Below the pieces are notes generated by a model. That model worked only from the letters and a program-made list of their open reading frames with translations, made no database searches and had not been told where the DNA came from. A program made the translations under genes and the position numbers. A stretch of 64,000 bases of DNA from Mucilaginibacter sp. SJ (GTDB taxonomy: Bacteria > Bacteroidota > Bacteroidia > Sphingobacteriales > Sphingobacteriaceae), in NCBI RefSeq assembly GCF_028993635.1, contig NZ_CP118631.1, forward strand, positions 5,084,001-5,148,000, in the 5' to 3' direction. Shown one piece after another: positions 8,403-17,183 of the stretch; within the stretch, counting starts at the first letter, position 1; each line of letters opens with the position of its first letter.

Positions 8403-10106
8403 ATGAATAAACGTTGGGCGCTAAAGGATAATACAAACCATGATGATGTAATAAAATTAGCCGCCCAACTCAACATTGATACCGTACTAAGCGCTATGCT
8501 TGTGCAGCGTGGCATTACCACCTTTGAAGATGCCCGCTATTTTTTCAGGCCTGATCACCGGCACCTGCATGACCCATTCCTGATGAAGGATATGGAAAAG
8601 GCCATCCTCCGTATTGAGCGGGCTATGGCAACAGGCGAAAAGATCATGATCTACGGTGATTACGATGTGGATGGCACCACAGCTGTCGCGCTAACCTACA
8701 GTTTCTTCAGAAAGTTGTATACCAATATTGAATATTATATCCCCGACCGTTATAAAGAAGGATATGGGATCTCTACCCAGGGAATTGACTATGCTGCTGA
8801 GCACGGAATCACCCTGATCATAGCGCTGGACTGCGGCATTAAATCAGTTGATAAAATTGACTACGCCAATGAAAAAGGCATTGATTTTATCATCTGTGAT
8901 CACCATTTACCCGGAGCATCCATCCCGAACGCGGTAGCAGTGCTTGACCCTAAACGCGAAGATTGTGAATATCCATATAAAGAATTATCCGGCTGTGGCA
9001 TTGGCTTTAAGCTGATCCAGGCTTACGCCGAAAAGAATGATATCCCGGTTGAAGAAGTAAACTGCTATCTCGACCTGGTGGTGATCAGCATCTCATGTGA
9101 TATAGTTCACATCACCGGCGAAAACAGGGTGCTGGCCCACTTCGGCCTGCAAAAAATTAATACAGATCCGTGTATTGGGGTTAAAGCCCTGATGGAAATA
9201 GCTGGTCGTATCGGAACGTACACCATATCGGATGTAGTGTTTTCGCTTGGTCCGCGGATTAATGCAGCCGGCAGGATAGACGACGCCAAACATGCGGTTG
9301 AATTGCTGATAGCTACCGATAAAGACGTTGCCAAAGAAAAAAGCGCCATGATCAACGTGCGCAATACTGAGCGAAAAGGGCACGATCTTAACATTACCGA
9401 CGAAGCGCTTGGCATGATAGAAAGTGATGAGGTGCTTATAGCCCGTAAATCAACCGTGGTGTTTAATGAAGACTGGCACAAAGGTGTTATCGGTATTGTG
9501 GCTTCGCGACTAACCGAAAAATATTACCGGCCAACCATTGTGCTTACCCGTTCAAACAGCCATGTGGCCGGGTCGGCACGTTCTGTTTTGGGTTATGATC
9601 TGTACGAAGCGCTTTGTGGCTGTAAAGACCTGCTGATCCAGTTTGGAGGGCATAAGTATGCGGCCGGCCTCACCATGGCCCCCGAAAACCTTGAAGCTTT
9701 TATTGAAAGGTTTGAAGAGGTGGTAAGCTCTACCATAAAACCCGAACAATTGATACAGCAAATACAAATTGACGCCGAATTACGTTTAAGCCAGATAGAA
9801 CCAAAATTTTTCAGGATCCTGAGTCAATTTGCTCCTTTCGGACCCGAAAATATGGCGCCGGTTTTCATAAGTAAAAATGTGTATGTTAGTGGTAACGCCG
9901 GTTTGGTTGGCGGCTCGCACATTAAAATGAGCGTAATGCAGGAAGGATCGGCAGCATTTGATTGCATAGCCTTTAACCACGGCCAGTACCTGGAACAATT
10001 AAGGCCGGGTGTTCCGTTCGAAATGTGCTATTCGATAGAAGAAAATGTTTGGCGCGAAAGAAGAACCATACAGTTGAATGTGAAGGGGATACGATTTAGT
10101 GATTAG
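8403..10106 (+). CDS. recJ: Single-stranded-DNA-specific exonuclease RecJ
   Basis: 567 residues, normal for RecJ. It degrades single-stranded DNA 5' to 3' in RecF-pathway recombination and mismatch repair. The DHH phosphoesterase motifs are present: IMIYGDYDVDGTTA, ALDCGIKS, ICDHHLPG, DLVVISISCDIV, then the DHHA1 part with QFGGHKYAAGLTM and ARSVLGYDLYEAL. The C-terminal OB-like part ends RFSD. The last codon and the stop lie inside a repeat-word string (GATTAGAGGTT) that also ends rlmD at 19304. Confidence 0.97.
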   Translation: MNKRWALKDNTNHDDVIKLAAQLNIDTVLSAMLVQRGITTFEDARYFFRPDHRHLHDPFLMKDMEKAILRIERAMATGEKIMIYGDYDVDGTTAVALTYSFFRKLYTNIEYYIPDRYKEGYGISTQGIDYAAEHGITLIIALDCGIKSVDKIDYANEKGIDFIICDHHLPGASIPNAVAVLDPKREDCEYPYKELSGCGIGFKLIQAYAEKNDIPVEEVNCYLDLVVISISCDIVHITGENRVLAHFGLQKINTDPCIGVKALMEIAGRIGTYTISDVVFSLGPRINAAGRIDDAKHAVELLIATDKDVAKEKSAMINVRNTERKGHDLNITDEALGMIESDEVLIARKSTVVFNEDWHKGVIGIVASRLTEKYYRPTIVLTRSNSHVAGSARSVLGYDLYEALCGCKDLLIQFGGHKYAAGLTMAPENLEAFIERFEEVVSSTIKPEQLIQQIQIDAELRLSQIEPKFFRILSQFAPFGPENMAPVFISKNVYVSGNAGLVGGSHIKMSVMQEGSAAFDCIAFNHGQYLEQLRPGVPFEMCYSIEENVWRERRTIQLNVKGIRFSD

Positions 10107-10130
10107 AGGTTGGTGATTGGAGATTAGTTG
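10101..10130. repeat. Repeat-word string crossing the recJ stop codon
   Basis: The string starts GATTAGAGGTT and ends AGATTAGTTG. The same string in opposite orientation occurs at 19287-19315 over the rlmD stop codon. Confidence 0.6.
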
Positions 10131-10176
10131 GGCAGGCAAATAGTTCATGGATCATAATTCATAGTTGAAAGTTTTT

Positions 10177-10247
10177 ATCAGCGAAATCAAAAGAATCAAC
10201 GGTTAAAATAATCGGTGAAATCAAAATAAACAATCGGTGTAATCCCG
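10177..10247. repeat. Intergenic repeat-word string (ATCGGTGTAATCCC family)
   Basis: The words ATCAGCGAAATCAAAAG, AATCAACGG, ATCGGTGAAATCAAAA and AATCGGTGTAATCCC fill the recJ-lptB spacer. The reverse complements of the same words occur at 19156-19232; the 15-mer GGGATTACACCGATT is exact. Confidence 0.6.
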
Positions 10248-10255
10248 GTAAAAAA

Positions 10256-10996
10256 ATGATACTAAGAGCAGATAATTTAGTTAAGAAATATAAGCAGCGT
10301 ACCGTTGTTAACGACGTGTCGTTTGATGTGGCACAGGGTGAAATTGTTGGTTTACTTGGGCCTAACGGCGCAGGGAAAACCACCTCATTTTATATGATAG
10401 TAGGTTTGATTAAACCTAATGAAGGTACTATTCACCTGGATGACGAAAACATAACCCAGGACCCCATGTACCGCCGTGCCCAAAAAGGGATTGGTTACCT
10501 GGCACAGGAAGCCTCGGTATTCAGGAAGCTTTCGGTTGAGGATAATATTAAGGCGGTGCTTGAAATGGGCGATATGTCTAAAGAAAAGCAAAAAGATAAG
10601 CTGGAAGAGCTGATCGATGAGTTTAGCTTGCACAAAGTGCGTAAAAACCGGGGCGACCTGCTATCGGGCGGAGAGCGCCGCCGTACGGAAATTGCCCGCG
10701 CGCTTGCTGCCGAGCCAAATTTTATCCTGCTTGATGAACCCTTCGCCGGGGTTGATCCGATTGCGGTAGAGGAGATCCAGGCGATGGTGGCCAAGCTGCG
10801 TACCCGCAACATCGGTATATTAATAACCGACCACAACGTGCAGGAAACGCTGTCGATCACCGACCGCGCTTACCTGCTTTTTGAAGGTAAAATATTAGAA
10901 TCAGGCGTGCCTGAGGTATTGGCTGAGAATGAAATGGTGAGGAAAGTGTATCTTGGGGCAAACTTTGTGCTTAAAAGAAAGGTTTTTCCTCAATAA
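10256..10996 (+). CDS. lptB: Lipopolysaccharide export ABC transporter ATP-binding protein LptB
   Basis: 246 residues, the usual LptB length. It powers LPS extraction from the inner membrane with LptF and LptG, which are not in the window. Walker A is GPNGAGKTTSFYM, the signature is LSGGERRRTEIARAL, Walker B is FILLDEPFAGVDP, and the switch His is in ITDHNVQETL. The C-terminus (ESGVPEVLAENEMVRKVYLGANF) is specific to LptB. The next gene follows after seven bases and is probably co-transcribed. Confidence 0.96.
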   Translation: MILRADNLVKKYKQRTVVNDVSFDVAQGEIVGLLGPNGAGKTTSFYMIVGLIKPNEGTIHLDDENITQDPMYRRAQKGIGYLAQEASVFRKLSVEDNIKAVLEMGDMSKEKQKDKLEELIDEFSLHKVRKNRGDLLSGGERRRTEIARALAAEPNFILLDEPFAGVDPIAVEEIQAMVAKLRTRNIGILITDHNVQETLSITDRAYLLFEGKILESGVPEVLAENEMVRKVYLGANFVLKRKVFPQ

Positions 10997-11003
10997 TAAC
11001 CCT

Positions 11004-12545
11004 ATGACCCTCTTTAACTCCGTATTTACCTGGTTCATGAAAAAGCGTATCCACCAGATAGAGCTTTTTATGAAGTACCCTAATGAAGTGCAGGAAGAAT
11101 GGTTTGAGCAACTGGTATCGGTTGCCGAAAACACGGAATGGGGTAAAAAATACCAGTACAAAAGTATCGAAAATCTAAACCAGTTCAAAGAGCGGGTGCC
11201 CATACAAAATTACGATACCTTAAAGCCTTACATTGAGCGGATGCTCAAAGGAGAAAAAAATGTATTGTGGCCTTCAGAGATCCGCTGGTTTGCCAAATCA
11301 TCGGGCACTACCAGCGACAGGAGCAAATTTATCCCGGTAAGTGAGGAAGCATTGGAAGAATGCCACTTTAAAGGCGGTAAGGACCTGCTTACCATTTATT
11401 TTAATAATCAGCCTAACGCGCGTATGTTTACAGGGAAAATCCTGACGCTCGGGGGCAGCCACCAGATCAGTCAGTTAAGCCCGGATACTTCGTTTGGGGA
11501 CCTTTCGGCGGTGATCATGAAAAACCTGCCCATGTGGGCCGAATTTCACCGTACACCGCATTTAGACATCGCCCTGCTCGAAAACTTTGAGGAAAAAATT
11601 GAGAAGATAGCCTATGCTACCAAGGATGTGAACGTTACCAGTATCAGCGGCGTACCCACCTGGAACCTGGTGTTGTTTAAACGCATCCTGGAGATCACCG
11701 GCAAAAATAACCTGCTTGAAATTTGGCCCAACCTGGAAATGTATTTCCATGGCGCGGTGAATTTTACACCTTACCGCGAGCAGTTTAAAAAGCTGATCCC
11801 TCATGAGGATATGTATTACCTCGAAAATTATAACGCTTCCGAAGGCTTTTTCGGCATACAGGATACCAAAGAGCCCGGCGATATGCTGCTGATGCTTGAT
11901 TACGGTGTTTTTTACGAGTTTTTACCGATCGAAAACCTTCACGATGAAAACCCTGAAACGCTTACCCTTGATGAGGTGGAACTGAACAAAAACTACGCGC
12001 TCATTATATCAACCAATGCAGGCCTGTGGCGTTACATGATAGGGGATACCATTAAGTTTTCGTCGCTTTCGCCGTTCAGGATCCAGATTACGGGTCGTAC
12101 CAAACATTTTATCAATGCCTTTGGCGAGGAGGTGATCATTGACAATGCCGAACGTGCATTGGACGAGGCCTGCTCGCAAACAGGCGCCATTATCAGGGAA
12201 TACACCGCAGCCCCTGTTTATTTTAACGGTGATGAATGCGGCGCCCACGAATGGATCATTGAGTTTGAGCAAAAACCTGCCGAATTTGAACGCTTTGTTG
12301 ACCTGCTGGATGAAACCCTGCGCCGCATCAACTCCGACTATGATGCCAAACGTTTCAAAGACCTCGCACTGCGTCGCCCGATAGTGCGCCGTGCGCCGGA
12401 TGGTACTTTCTTTAACTGGATGAGGGAGAAGGGTAAGTTAGGTGGGCAGCATAAGGTACCACGCCTGGCTAATGACCGGGAATATGTTGATGCTATTTTG
12501 AAGATGATGGAGCCGCATTTTCAGAATCAGGACTTTAAGAATTAG
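11004..12545 (+). CDS. GH3 auxin-responsive promoter family protein (acyl-adenylate-forming fold)
   Basis: 513 residues from the ATG at 11004. A TTG further upstream in frame would overlap lptB and is rejected. The sequence has the ANL-type adenylation loop FAKSSGTTSDRSKFIPVS, plus YNASEGFFGIQDT and YMIGDTIKFSS, the pattern of plant GH3 acyl-amido synthetases. Plant members join amino acids to hormones. The bacterial members, common in Bacteroidota, have no settled substrate. Position directly after lptB suggests co-expression but not function. Confidence 0.9.
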   Translation: MTLFNSVFTWFMKKRIHQIELFMKYPNEVQEEWFEQLVSVAENTEWGKKYQYKSIENLNQFKERVPIQNYDTLKPYIERMLKGEKNVLWPSEIRWFAKSSGTTSDRSKFIPVSEEALEECHFKGGKDLLTIYFNNQPNARMFTGKILTLGGSHQISQLSPDTSFGDLSAVIMKNLPMWAEFHRTPHLDIALLENFEEKIEKIAYATKDVNVTSISGVPTWNLVLFKRILEITGKNNLLEIWPNLEMYFHGAVNFTPYREQFKKLIPHEDMYYLENYNASEGFFGIQDTKEPGDMLLMLDYGVFYEFLPIENLHDENPETLTLDEVELNKNYALIISTNAGLWRYMIGDTIKFSSLSPFRIQITGRTKHFINAFGEEVIIDNAERALDEACSQTGAIIREYTAAPVYFNGDECGAHEWIIEFEQKPAEFERFVDLLDETLRRINSDYDAKRFKDLALRRPIVRRAPDGTFFNWMREKGKLGGQHKVPRLANDREYVDAILKMMEPHFQNQDFKN

Positions 12546-12570
12546 GAAGCAAGAAAAAAAAGGTAACACA

Positions 12571-12705
12571 GGCCGGAGGCCTGAGGAGAGTTACCACTCG
12601 GCTGGAGCCGGTAGCGGGAAAATAGAAATAAAATAAATAAACAAACACGCTGACGCTCGGCTCCAGCCGAGTGTCGACTATCAAGCGGCCTCTGGCCGCC
12701 GTAGT
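12571..12705. repeat. REP-like palindrome pair, left of the RAYT gene
   Basis: Two GC-rich units face each other. One is at 12571-12615 (GGCCGGAGGCC, then ACTCGGCTGGAGCCGG). The other is at 12647-12705 (GCTCGGCTCCAGCCGAG, then GCGGCCTCTGGCCGCC). Each unit contains two short hairpins. The same units recur at 13277-13412. Confidence 0.8.
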
Positions 12706-12730
12706 CAAAGCCTAAAATCAAACCTAAATC

Positions 12731-13258
12731 ATGTCAGAATTCAGAAAAGCCAATACAGATCGCCCGTTTTTCGTAACCCTCACGATAGTTGGCTGGATAG
12801 ATATTTTCACCCGGTCTGAATATTGCGAAGAGTTTTTAAATAACCTGGAATTTTGCAGAAAAAACAAGGGCTTAAAGGTGTATGCTTATTGTATAATGAG
12901 TAGCCATATTCATCTGATTGTTGAATCTGAGGAAGCAAAACTTCCGCAAATTATAAGAGACCTCAAAAGTTATACAGCTAAGCGTATTATAGCATTGATA
13001 ACTAATAGCTATACGGAAAGCAGAAAAGAATGGCTGCTTTACATGTTCAGGTACTTCGCGAACAGCACTCAACAAAACAGCGAATATCAATTTTGGCAAA
13101 AGACCATGCATCCTACTGAACTAATAACTGCCAAAGTATTTGATCAGAAGGTAGAGTATATTCATAATAACCCGGTTGAAGCGATGATCGTTAATGATCC
13201 GATAGCATATGTGTATAGTAGCGCTAATCCTGATTCTGTGTTTAAGGTTGATGAGTGA
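12731..13258 (+). CDS. REP-associated tyrosine transposase (RAYT, Y1/HUH family)
   Basis: 175 residues. The HUH metal-binding motif is His59-Ile-His61 in CIMSSHIHLIVES. The catalytic tyrosine is Tyr143 in KVEYIHNNPVEA. These define the Y1 transposase (TnpA_REP) family, single-copy proteins that nick single-stranded REP palindromes. The gene lies between two pairs of REP-like palindromes, as expected of a REP/RAYT locus, and the frame is intact. The surrounding DNA is more GC-rich than the neighbours. RAYTs are usually domesticated rather than freely mobile. Confidence 0.93.
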   Translation: MSEFRKANTDRPFFVTLTIVGWIDIFTRSEYCEEFLNNLEFCRKNKGLKVYAYCIMSSHIHLIVESEEAKLPQIIRDLKSYTAKRIIALITNSYTESRKEWLLYMFRYFANSTQQNSEYQFWQKTMHPTELITAKVFDQKVEYIHNNPVEAMIVNDPIAYVYSSANPDSVFKVDE

Positions 13259-13276
13259 CCTTTTGTTTTGGTTACT

Positions 13277-13412
13277 GCGGCCGGGAGGCCGCGAAATAGT
13301 CGACACTCGGCTGGAGCCGAGCGTCAGCGTGGTGTATGTTGGGGAATAAACAAAAGGCGCCGGCGCTCGGCTCCTGCCGAGTGCCAAATTATCAAGCGGC
13401 CTCCCGGCCGCC
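13277..13412. repeat. REP-like palindrome pair, right of the RAYT gene
   Basis: The unit at 13277-13331 has GCGGCCGGGAGGCCGC, then CACTCGGCTGGAGCCGAG. An opposite unit at 13356-13412 has GCTCGGCTCCTGCCGAG, then GCGGCCTCCCGGCCGCC. Both are homologous to the left pair. The array ends six bases before the folP stop codon. Confidence 0.8.
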
Positions 13413-13417
13413 GAAGC

Positions 13418-14272
13418 TCAAATCTGGTAAGCCTCCCAAATCTTCACCGCTTCCACCGCCTCTTTCACATCATGAACCCTTAAAATACTGGTGCCTTTCA
13501 TCAATGCTATGGTATTCAAAACTGTTGTGCCATTTAAAGCTTCGGCGGCAGTATTTCCCAGTAAACCATAAATCATCCTTTTGCGCGAGATGCCTGTAAG
13601 TAAAGGCAGGCCGAACAGATTAAATTCATTCATCCGGCTCATCAGTTCATAGCTATGCTCCGCTTTTTTGGCAAAGCCGAAGCCCGGGTCGAGGATCACG
13701 TCATGTACGCCAAGGCGTTTTAATTCGCTGTATTTCGAGATAAAATAATCAAACACCTCACCAAATACATCATCATACTCTGCCAGTTGGTTCATGGTTT
13801 GCGGGGTGCCTTTCATGTGCATCAAAATATAGGGCACCTGCAGGCGGGCAACAGTAGCAAACATGTCACCATCAAGCATGCCACCTGATATATCATTGAT
13901 AATATGTGCGCCGCCTTTTACAGCCGCTTCAGCAACCTTTGCCCGGAAAGTATCTATCGACATAATAGCTTCCGGAAATTGGGCAGCTATAGCTTCAACA
14001 ACAGGCAATAGCCTGTCTGTTTCTTCCTGTGCTGAAATATCAACCGCTCCGGGGCGTGATGAATACGCGCCAATGTCTAAAAACGTTGCACCATCGGTCA
14101 GCATTTTTTCTGCTTGTTTTAAGGCTTCATCAACACCGGGTTTGCGGCTATCGGCAAAAAACGAATCGGGTGTGATATTGATAATGCCCATCACTTTTGG
14201 CGATGAAAGATCAATCAATCGGCCCCCGGCATTAAGTGTAACTTTTTTACGGAAAAATGTATTTTTAGTCAC
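13418..14272 (-). CDS. folP: Dihydropteroate synthase
   Basis: 284 residues, normal length. It condenses p-aminobenzoate with dihydropterin pyrophosphate in folate synthesis and is the sulfonamide target. Signatures are VMGIINITPDSFFADSR, FLDIGAYSSRPGA, MSIDTFRAKVAEAA, IINDISGG, ILDPGFGFAKKAEHSYEL and LLTGISRKRMI. It diverges from the DUF1599 operon across about 120 bases. Two -7 elements lie upstream. Confidence 0.97.
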   Translation of the reverse strand: MTKNTFFRKKVTLNAGGRLIDLSSPKVMGIINITPDSFFADSRKPGVDEALKQAEKMLTDGATFLDIGAYSSRPGAVDISAQEETDRLLPVVEAIAAQFPEAIMSIDTFRAKVAEAAVKGGAHIINDISGGMLDGDMFATVARLQVPYILMHMKGTPQTMNQLAEYDDVFGEVFDYFISKYSELKRLGVHDVILDPGFGFAKKAEHSYELMSRMNEFNLFGLPLLTGISRKRMIYGLLGNTAAEALNGTTVLNTIALMKGTSILRVHDVKEAVEAVKIWEAYQI

Positions 14273-14288
14273 GGTTAGTTAAGTGTTG

Positions 14289-14312
14289 CAAAGTTATAAT
14301 ACGGCAAAGTTA
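14289..14312 (-). promoter_or_regulatory. Two -7 elements upstream of folP
   Basis: On the minus strand TAACTTTG occurs at 14296-14289 and again at 14312-14305, both exact TAnnTTTG matches, 17 and 33 bases before the ATG. Which one is used cannot be told. Confidence 0.5.
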
Positions 14313-14392
14313 ACTAACTTTACAGGCGCAGGCTTCAAAACCTTCCAACATTTAAGCTTTACAACGTTACAACAAACAAAACATAGCATCTT

Positions 14393-14941
14393 TTGACTAA
14401 TACAGCAGCAGAATACGAAGGCGTAATTAATATATGTAAAGGCCTTTTCATGAAAAAGACCCGCGACTACGGCACCGCATGGCGCATCCTCCGTCCGCAA
14501 TCCATTACCGATCAGATTTTTATCAAAGCCCAGCGTATCCGTACTTTGGAGGAAAAGAAAGTATCAAAAGTAGGCGACGATATCACCGGCGAATACATAG
14601 GCATTGTTAACTATTGTGTGATTGCGATGATGCAGCTGGAATGCGGCCCCGAAATGTCGACAGAGCTTAACCCTGATCATGTGAGCCAGATGTTTGACGA
14701 GAAGGTGAATGAAACCAAAGAGCTGATGTTTGCCAAAAATCATGATTACGGCGAAGCATGGCGCGATATGCGCATAAGTTCATTGACAGATTTGATACTG
14801 ATGAAACTGCTCCGCGTAAAACAGATAGAAGATAATCAGGGCCTTACAGAAGCTTCAGAAGGTGTAAAAGCCAACTACCAGGATATGCTGAACTATGCCG
14901 TTTTCGCGCTGATCAAGCTTAATATACATCTGGGCAAATAA
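14393..14941 (+). CDS. DUF1599 (Nmad1-like) protein with two tandem copies of the domain
   Basis: 182 residues. An in-frame stop at 14384 and the lack of an early ATG leave TTG at 14393 as the likely start. The protein is an internal duplication. Residues of about 5-80 and 95-180 align: KKTRDYGTAWR with AKNHDYGEAWR, DQIFIKAQRIRTLEE with DLILMKLLRVKQIED, and YIGIVNYCVIAMMQLE with YQDMLNYAVFALIKLN. The family was named from nucleotide-modification contexts and is helical, but its activity is not known. It opens an operon, five bases before the next gene. Confidence 0.85.
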   Translation: MTNTAAEYEGVINICKGLFMKKTRDYGTAWRILRPQSITDQIFIKAQRIRTLEEKKVSKVGDDITGEYIGIVNYCVIAMMQLECGPEMSTELNPDHVSQMFDEKVNETKELMFAKNHDYGEAWRDMRISSLTDLILMKLLRVKQIEDNQGLTEASEGVKANYQDMLNYAVFALIKLNIHLGK

Positions 14942-14946
14942 AGCTT

Positions 14947-16110
14947 ATGAAAAATACATCATCAAATAGCGCTGTAATATGGATCCCACGCTTATTGGTG
15001 GGCTTATTGTTTATATTTTCGGGAGCGATCAAAGCCAATGATCCGCTGGGCTTTTCGTATAAGCTGGTGGAGTATTTTGAGGTTTTTCATATGACTTTCC
15101 TCAATGGGCTAGCGCTTACGATGGCTATTGTGTTATGCGCGCTTGAAATGTTGCTGGGTTTCGCTTTACTAATAGGTGCGCGAGCTGTTAAAGTTGCCTG
15201 GGGCTTGTTATTGCTGATTATCTTTTTTGGCTTTTTAACCTTTTACTCGGCCTTTTTTAAAGTGGTGCAAACCTGCGGCTGCTTTGGCGATGCCATTCCC
15301 TTAACACCATGGCAGTCCTTCAGTAAGGATATGGTTTTGCTTGCTTTGGTGCTGGTATTGTTTGTAAAGCGCAAAGAAATTAAGCCATTATTTAGCGCGA
15401 AGGTTGGCGATAAGTGGCTGATCTGCGCTGCCGTAGTTTCGGTTGGCATCGGGGTATACACCTACAACTTTTCGCCGGTCATTGACTTTCTGCCATACAA
15501 AATAGGTGCTAACCTACCCGATGAAATGAAGATTCCGCCCGGTGCACCTCTTGACGAGTTTGAACTTACCTATCACCTCAAAAACAAAAAAACAGGCGCT
15601 ACCAAGGTGATGAACGATAAGGAATACCTTAAAAGTAATATCTGGAAGGACGCCAGTTGGGAAGTTGTTGGTGACCCGGAAAACCGCCTGGTGAAAAAGG
15701 GATATGAGCCTAAAATTCGTGACCTGGCTATCCAGGATGAACAGCGGAACGATTATACCAAAGAATTACTTTCGAGCCCTTTTTATAGCCTGTTCATTGT
15801 AGCCTATGATTTGAGCGAAACAGATAAAGATGCTATCAATCGCTTAAACGCATTGGCCATTAATTTGACTGATAATTATAATATCCGTACCGTACTGCTC
15901 ACCTCAAATTCCGCAGCCGATGCCAAAGCGTTTGCCAAAGAGCATAAACTGATCAGCGAGATCTTTTATGCAGACGGTGTTCCGCTGAAATCAATGGTGC
16001 GTTCCAATCCGGGCGTTTTGTTAATTAAGAATGGCACCGTTATTAATAAGTGGCATTATCATTCGGTGCCTAAATACGAAGACATAGTAAAGGAATACTT
16101 ACAGAAATAA
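14947..16110 (+). CDS. BT_3928-family DoxX/MauE-like membrane protein with thioredoxin-like C-terminus
   Basis: 387 residues. The N-terminal ~150 residues form four membrane helices of the DoxX/MauE type (LLVGLLFIFSGAIKANDP, then LEMLLGFALLIGA). CGCFGDAI carries the cysteine pair typical of MauE-like redox proteins, and a further helix lies near 155-175. The remainder is soluble and thioredoxin-fold-like (LLSSPFYSLFIVAYDLSETD, PGVLLIKNGTVINKWHY) but has no CxxC. The order DUF1599 then BT_3928-family is conserved in Bacteroidota. A role in envelope redox chemistry is inferred. Confidence 0.88.
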   Translation: MKNTSSNSAVIWIPRLLVGLLFIFSGAIKANDPLGFSYKLVEYFEVFHMTFLNGLALTMAIVLCALEMLLGFALLIGARAVKVAWGLLLLIIFFGFLTFYSAFFKVVQTCGCFGDAIPLTPWQSFSKDMVLLALVLVLFVKRKEIKPLFSAKVGDKWLICAAVVSVGIGVYTYNFSPVIDFLPYKIGANLPDEMKIPPGAPLDEFELTYHLKNKKTGATKVMNDKEYLKSNIWKDASWEVVGDPENRLVKKGYEPKIRDLAIQDEQRNDYTKELLSSPFYSLFIVAYDLSETDKDAINRLNALAINLTDNYNIRTVLLTSNSAADAKAFAKEHKLISEIFYADGVPLKSMVRSNPGVLLIKNGTVINKWHYHSVPKYEDIVKEYLQK

Positions 16111-16114
16111 CCAA

Positions 16115-17173
16115 ATGATCCCTTACCTGCTCCGCAAATTAATGTACGGGCTGGCAGTAATGCTGGGGGTGGTGTTTGTTGTTTTTTTCTTGTTCAATAT
16201 TTTACCTGTCGACCCGGCCCGCATGACCCAGGGACAGCGAGCCGACGTACAATCGCTTCAGGCCGTACGCAAAGAGTTTGGGCTGGATAAACCAGTCCCG
16301 GTGCAATTCGCCTATTATCTAAATGACCTTTCCCCTGTAGGGATTCACCTTAATACAGTTGATGAGCAACAGCGTTACGGCTATGTAAAGCTATTCCCGG
16401 TAAGCAAAAGCAAGGTGCTGGCGTTAAAATGGCCTTACCTGAGACGTTCGTATCAAACCCGTAAGGATGTAGCCTTATTACTGATGGAAGTGATCCCGAA
16501 TACCCTGGTGCTTGCCGCGGCTGCTATGATCTTCGCTATCATTATCGGTGTTTTTTTGGGCGTGGCAAGCGCGGTGAACAAAGATACCTGGATTGATAAG
16601 CTGGCTATTAGTTTTTCAACACTGGGCATTTCTGCCCCCTCTTTTTTTGCCGGGATTATCATTGCCTGGATCTTTGGTTTTGTGCTAAGTAATTACACAC
16701 ATTTAAATATGTCGGGCAGTTTGTATAGCTATGACCCGTTTAAAGGCGAAGTGATTACGCTGAAAAATCTGGTGCTGCCGGTAATTACTTTGGGTTTGCG
16801 TCCATTGGCTATTATTGTGCAGCTTACCCGCAATGCGATGCTTGATGTTTTGGGGCAGGATTACATCCGAACTGCCAAAGCGAAAGGATTAAGTAACCGG
16901 ACGATTATTTACCGTCATGCACTTAAAAATGCCATGAACCCGGTAATTACCGCCATTGCCAACTGGTTTGCGTCGCTATTGGCAGGTTCGTTTTTTGTAG
17001 AATACATTTTTGGTTATAACGGATTAGGCAAAGCTACCGTTGATGCGCTGGAAATGTCGGATTTTCCGGTGGTTATGGGCTCTATATTATTTATCGCGTT
17101 TATATTTGTGGTGATCAGTATCCTGGTGGATGTTATCTATGTTTGGATAGACCCGCGGGTAAAATTAAGCTGA
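16115..17173 (+). CDS. ABC transporter permease, DppB/OppB family
   Basis: 352 residues, with the N-terminal helix (LLRKLMYGLAVMLGVVFVVFFLFNILPVDPAR) and REFGLDKPVPVQF-like segment of peptide/nickel permeases. About six membrane segments and an EAA loop (GQDYIRTAKAKGLSNRTIIYRHALKNAMNPV) for contact with the ATPase are present. No partner permease, ATPase or binding protein is adjacent, so the rest of the transporter is elsewhere. It starts five bases after the previous stop. Confidence 0.93.
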   Translation: MIPYLLRKLMYGLAVMLGVVFVVFFLFNILPVDPARMTQGQRADVQSLQAVRKEFGLDKPVPVQFAYYLNDLSPVGIHLNTVDEQQRYGYVKLFPVSKSKVLALKWPYLRRSYQTRKDVALLLMEVIPNTLVLAAAAMIFAIIIGVFLGVASAVNKDTWIDKLAISFSTLGISAPSFFAGIIIAWIFGFVLSNYTHLNMSGSLYSYDPFKGEVITLKNLVLPVITLGLRPLAIIVQLTRNAMLDVLGQDYIRTAKAKGLSNRTIIYRHALKNAMNPVITAIANWFASLLAGSFFVEYIFGYNGLGKATVDALEMSDFPVVMGSILFIAFIFVVISILVDVIYVWIDPRVKLS

Positions 17174-17183
17174 AGGAATTTTT

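Noticed and set aside
10953..11003. TTG start giving a longer GH3-family protein
   Set aside because: It would overlap the last 44 bases of lptB and adds residues of no family character. The ATG at 11004 follows the lptB stop by seven bases.
12731..13258. A conventional insertion sequence
   Set aside because: There are no terminal inverted repeats flanked by target duplications and no IS200/IS605 accessory gene. The facing REP pairs fit a RAYT locus instead.
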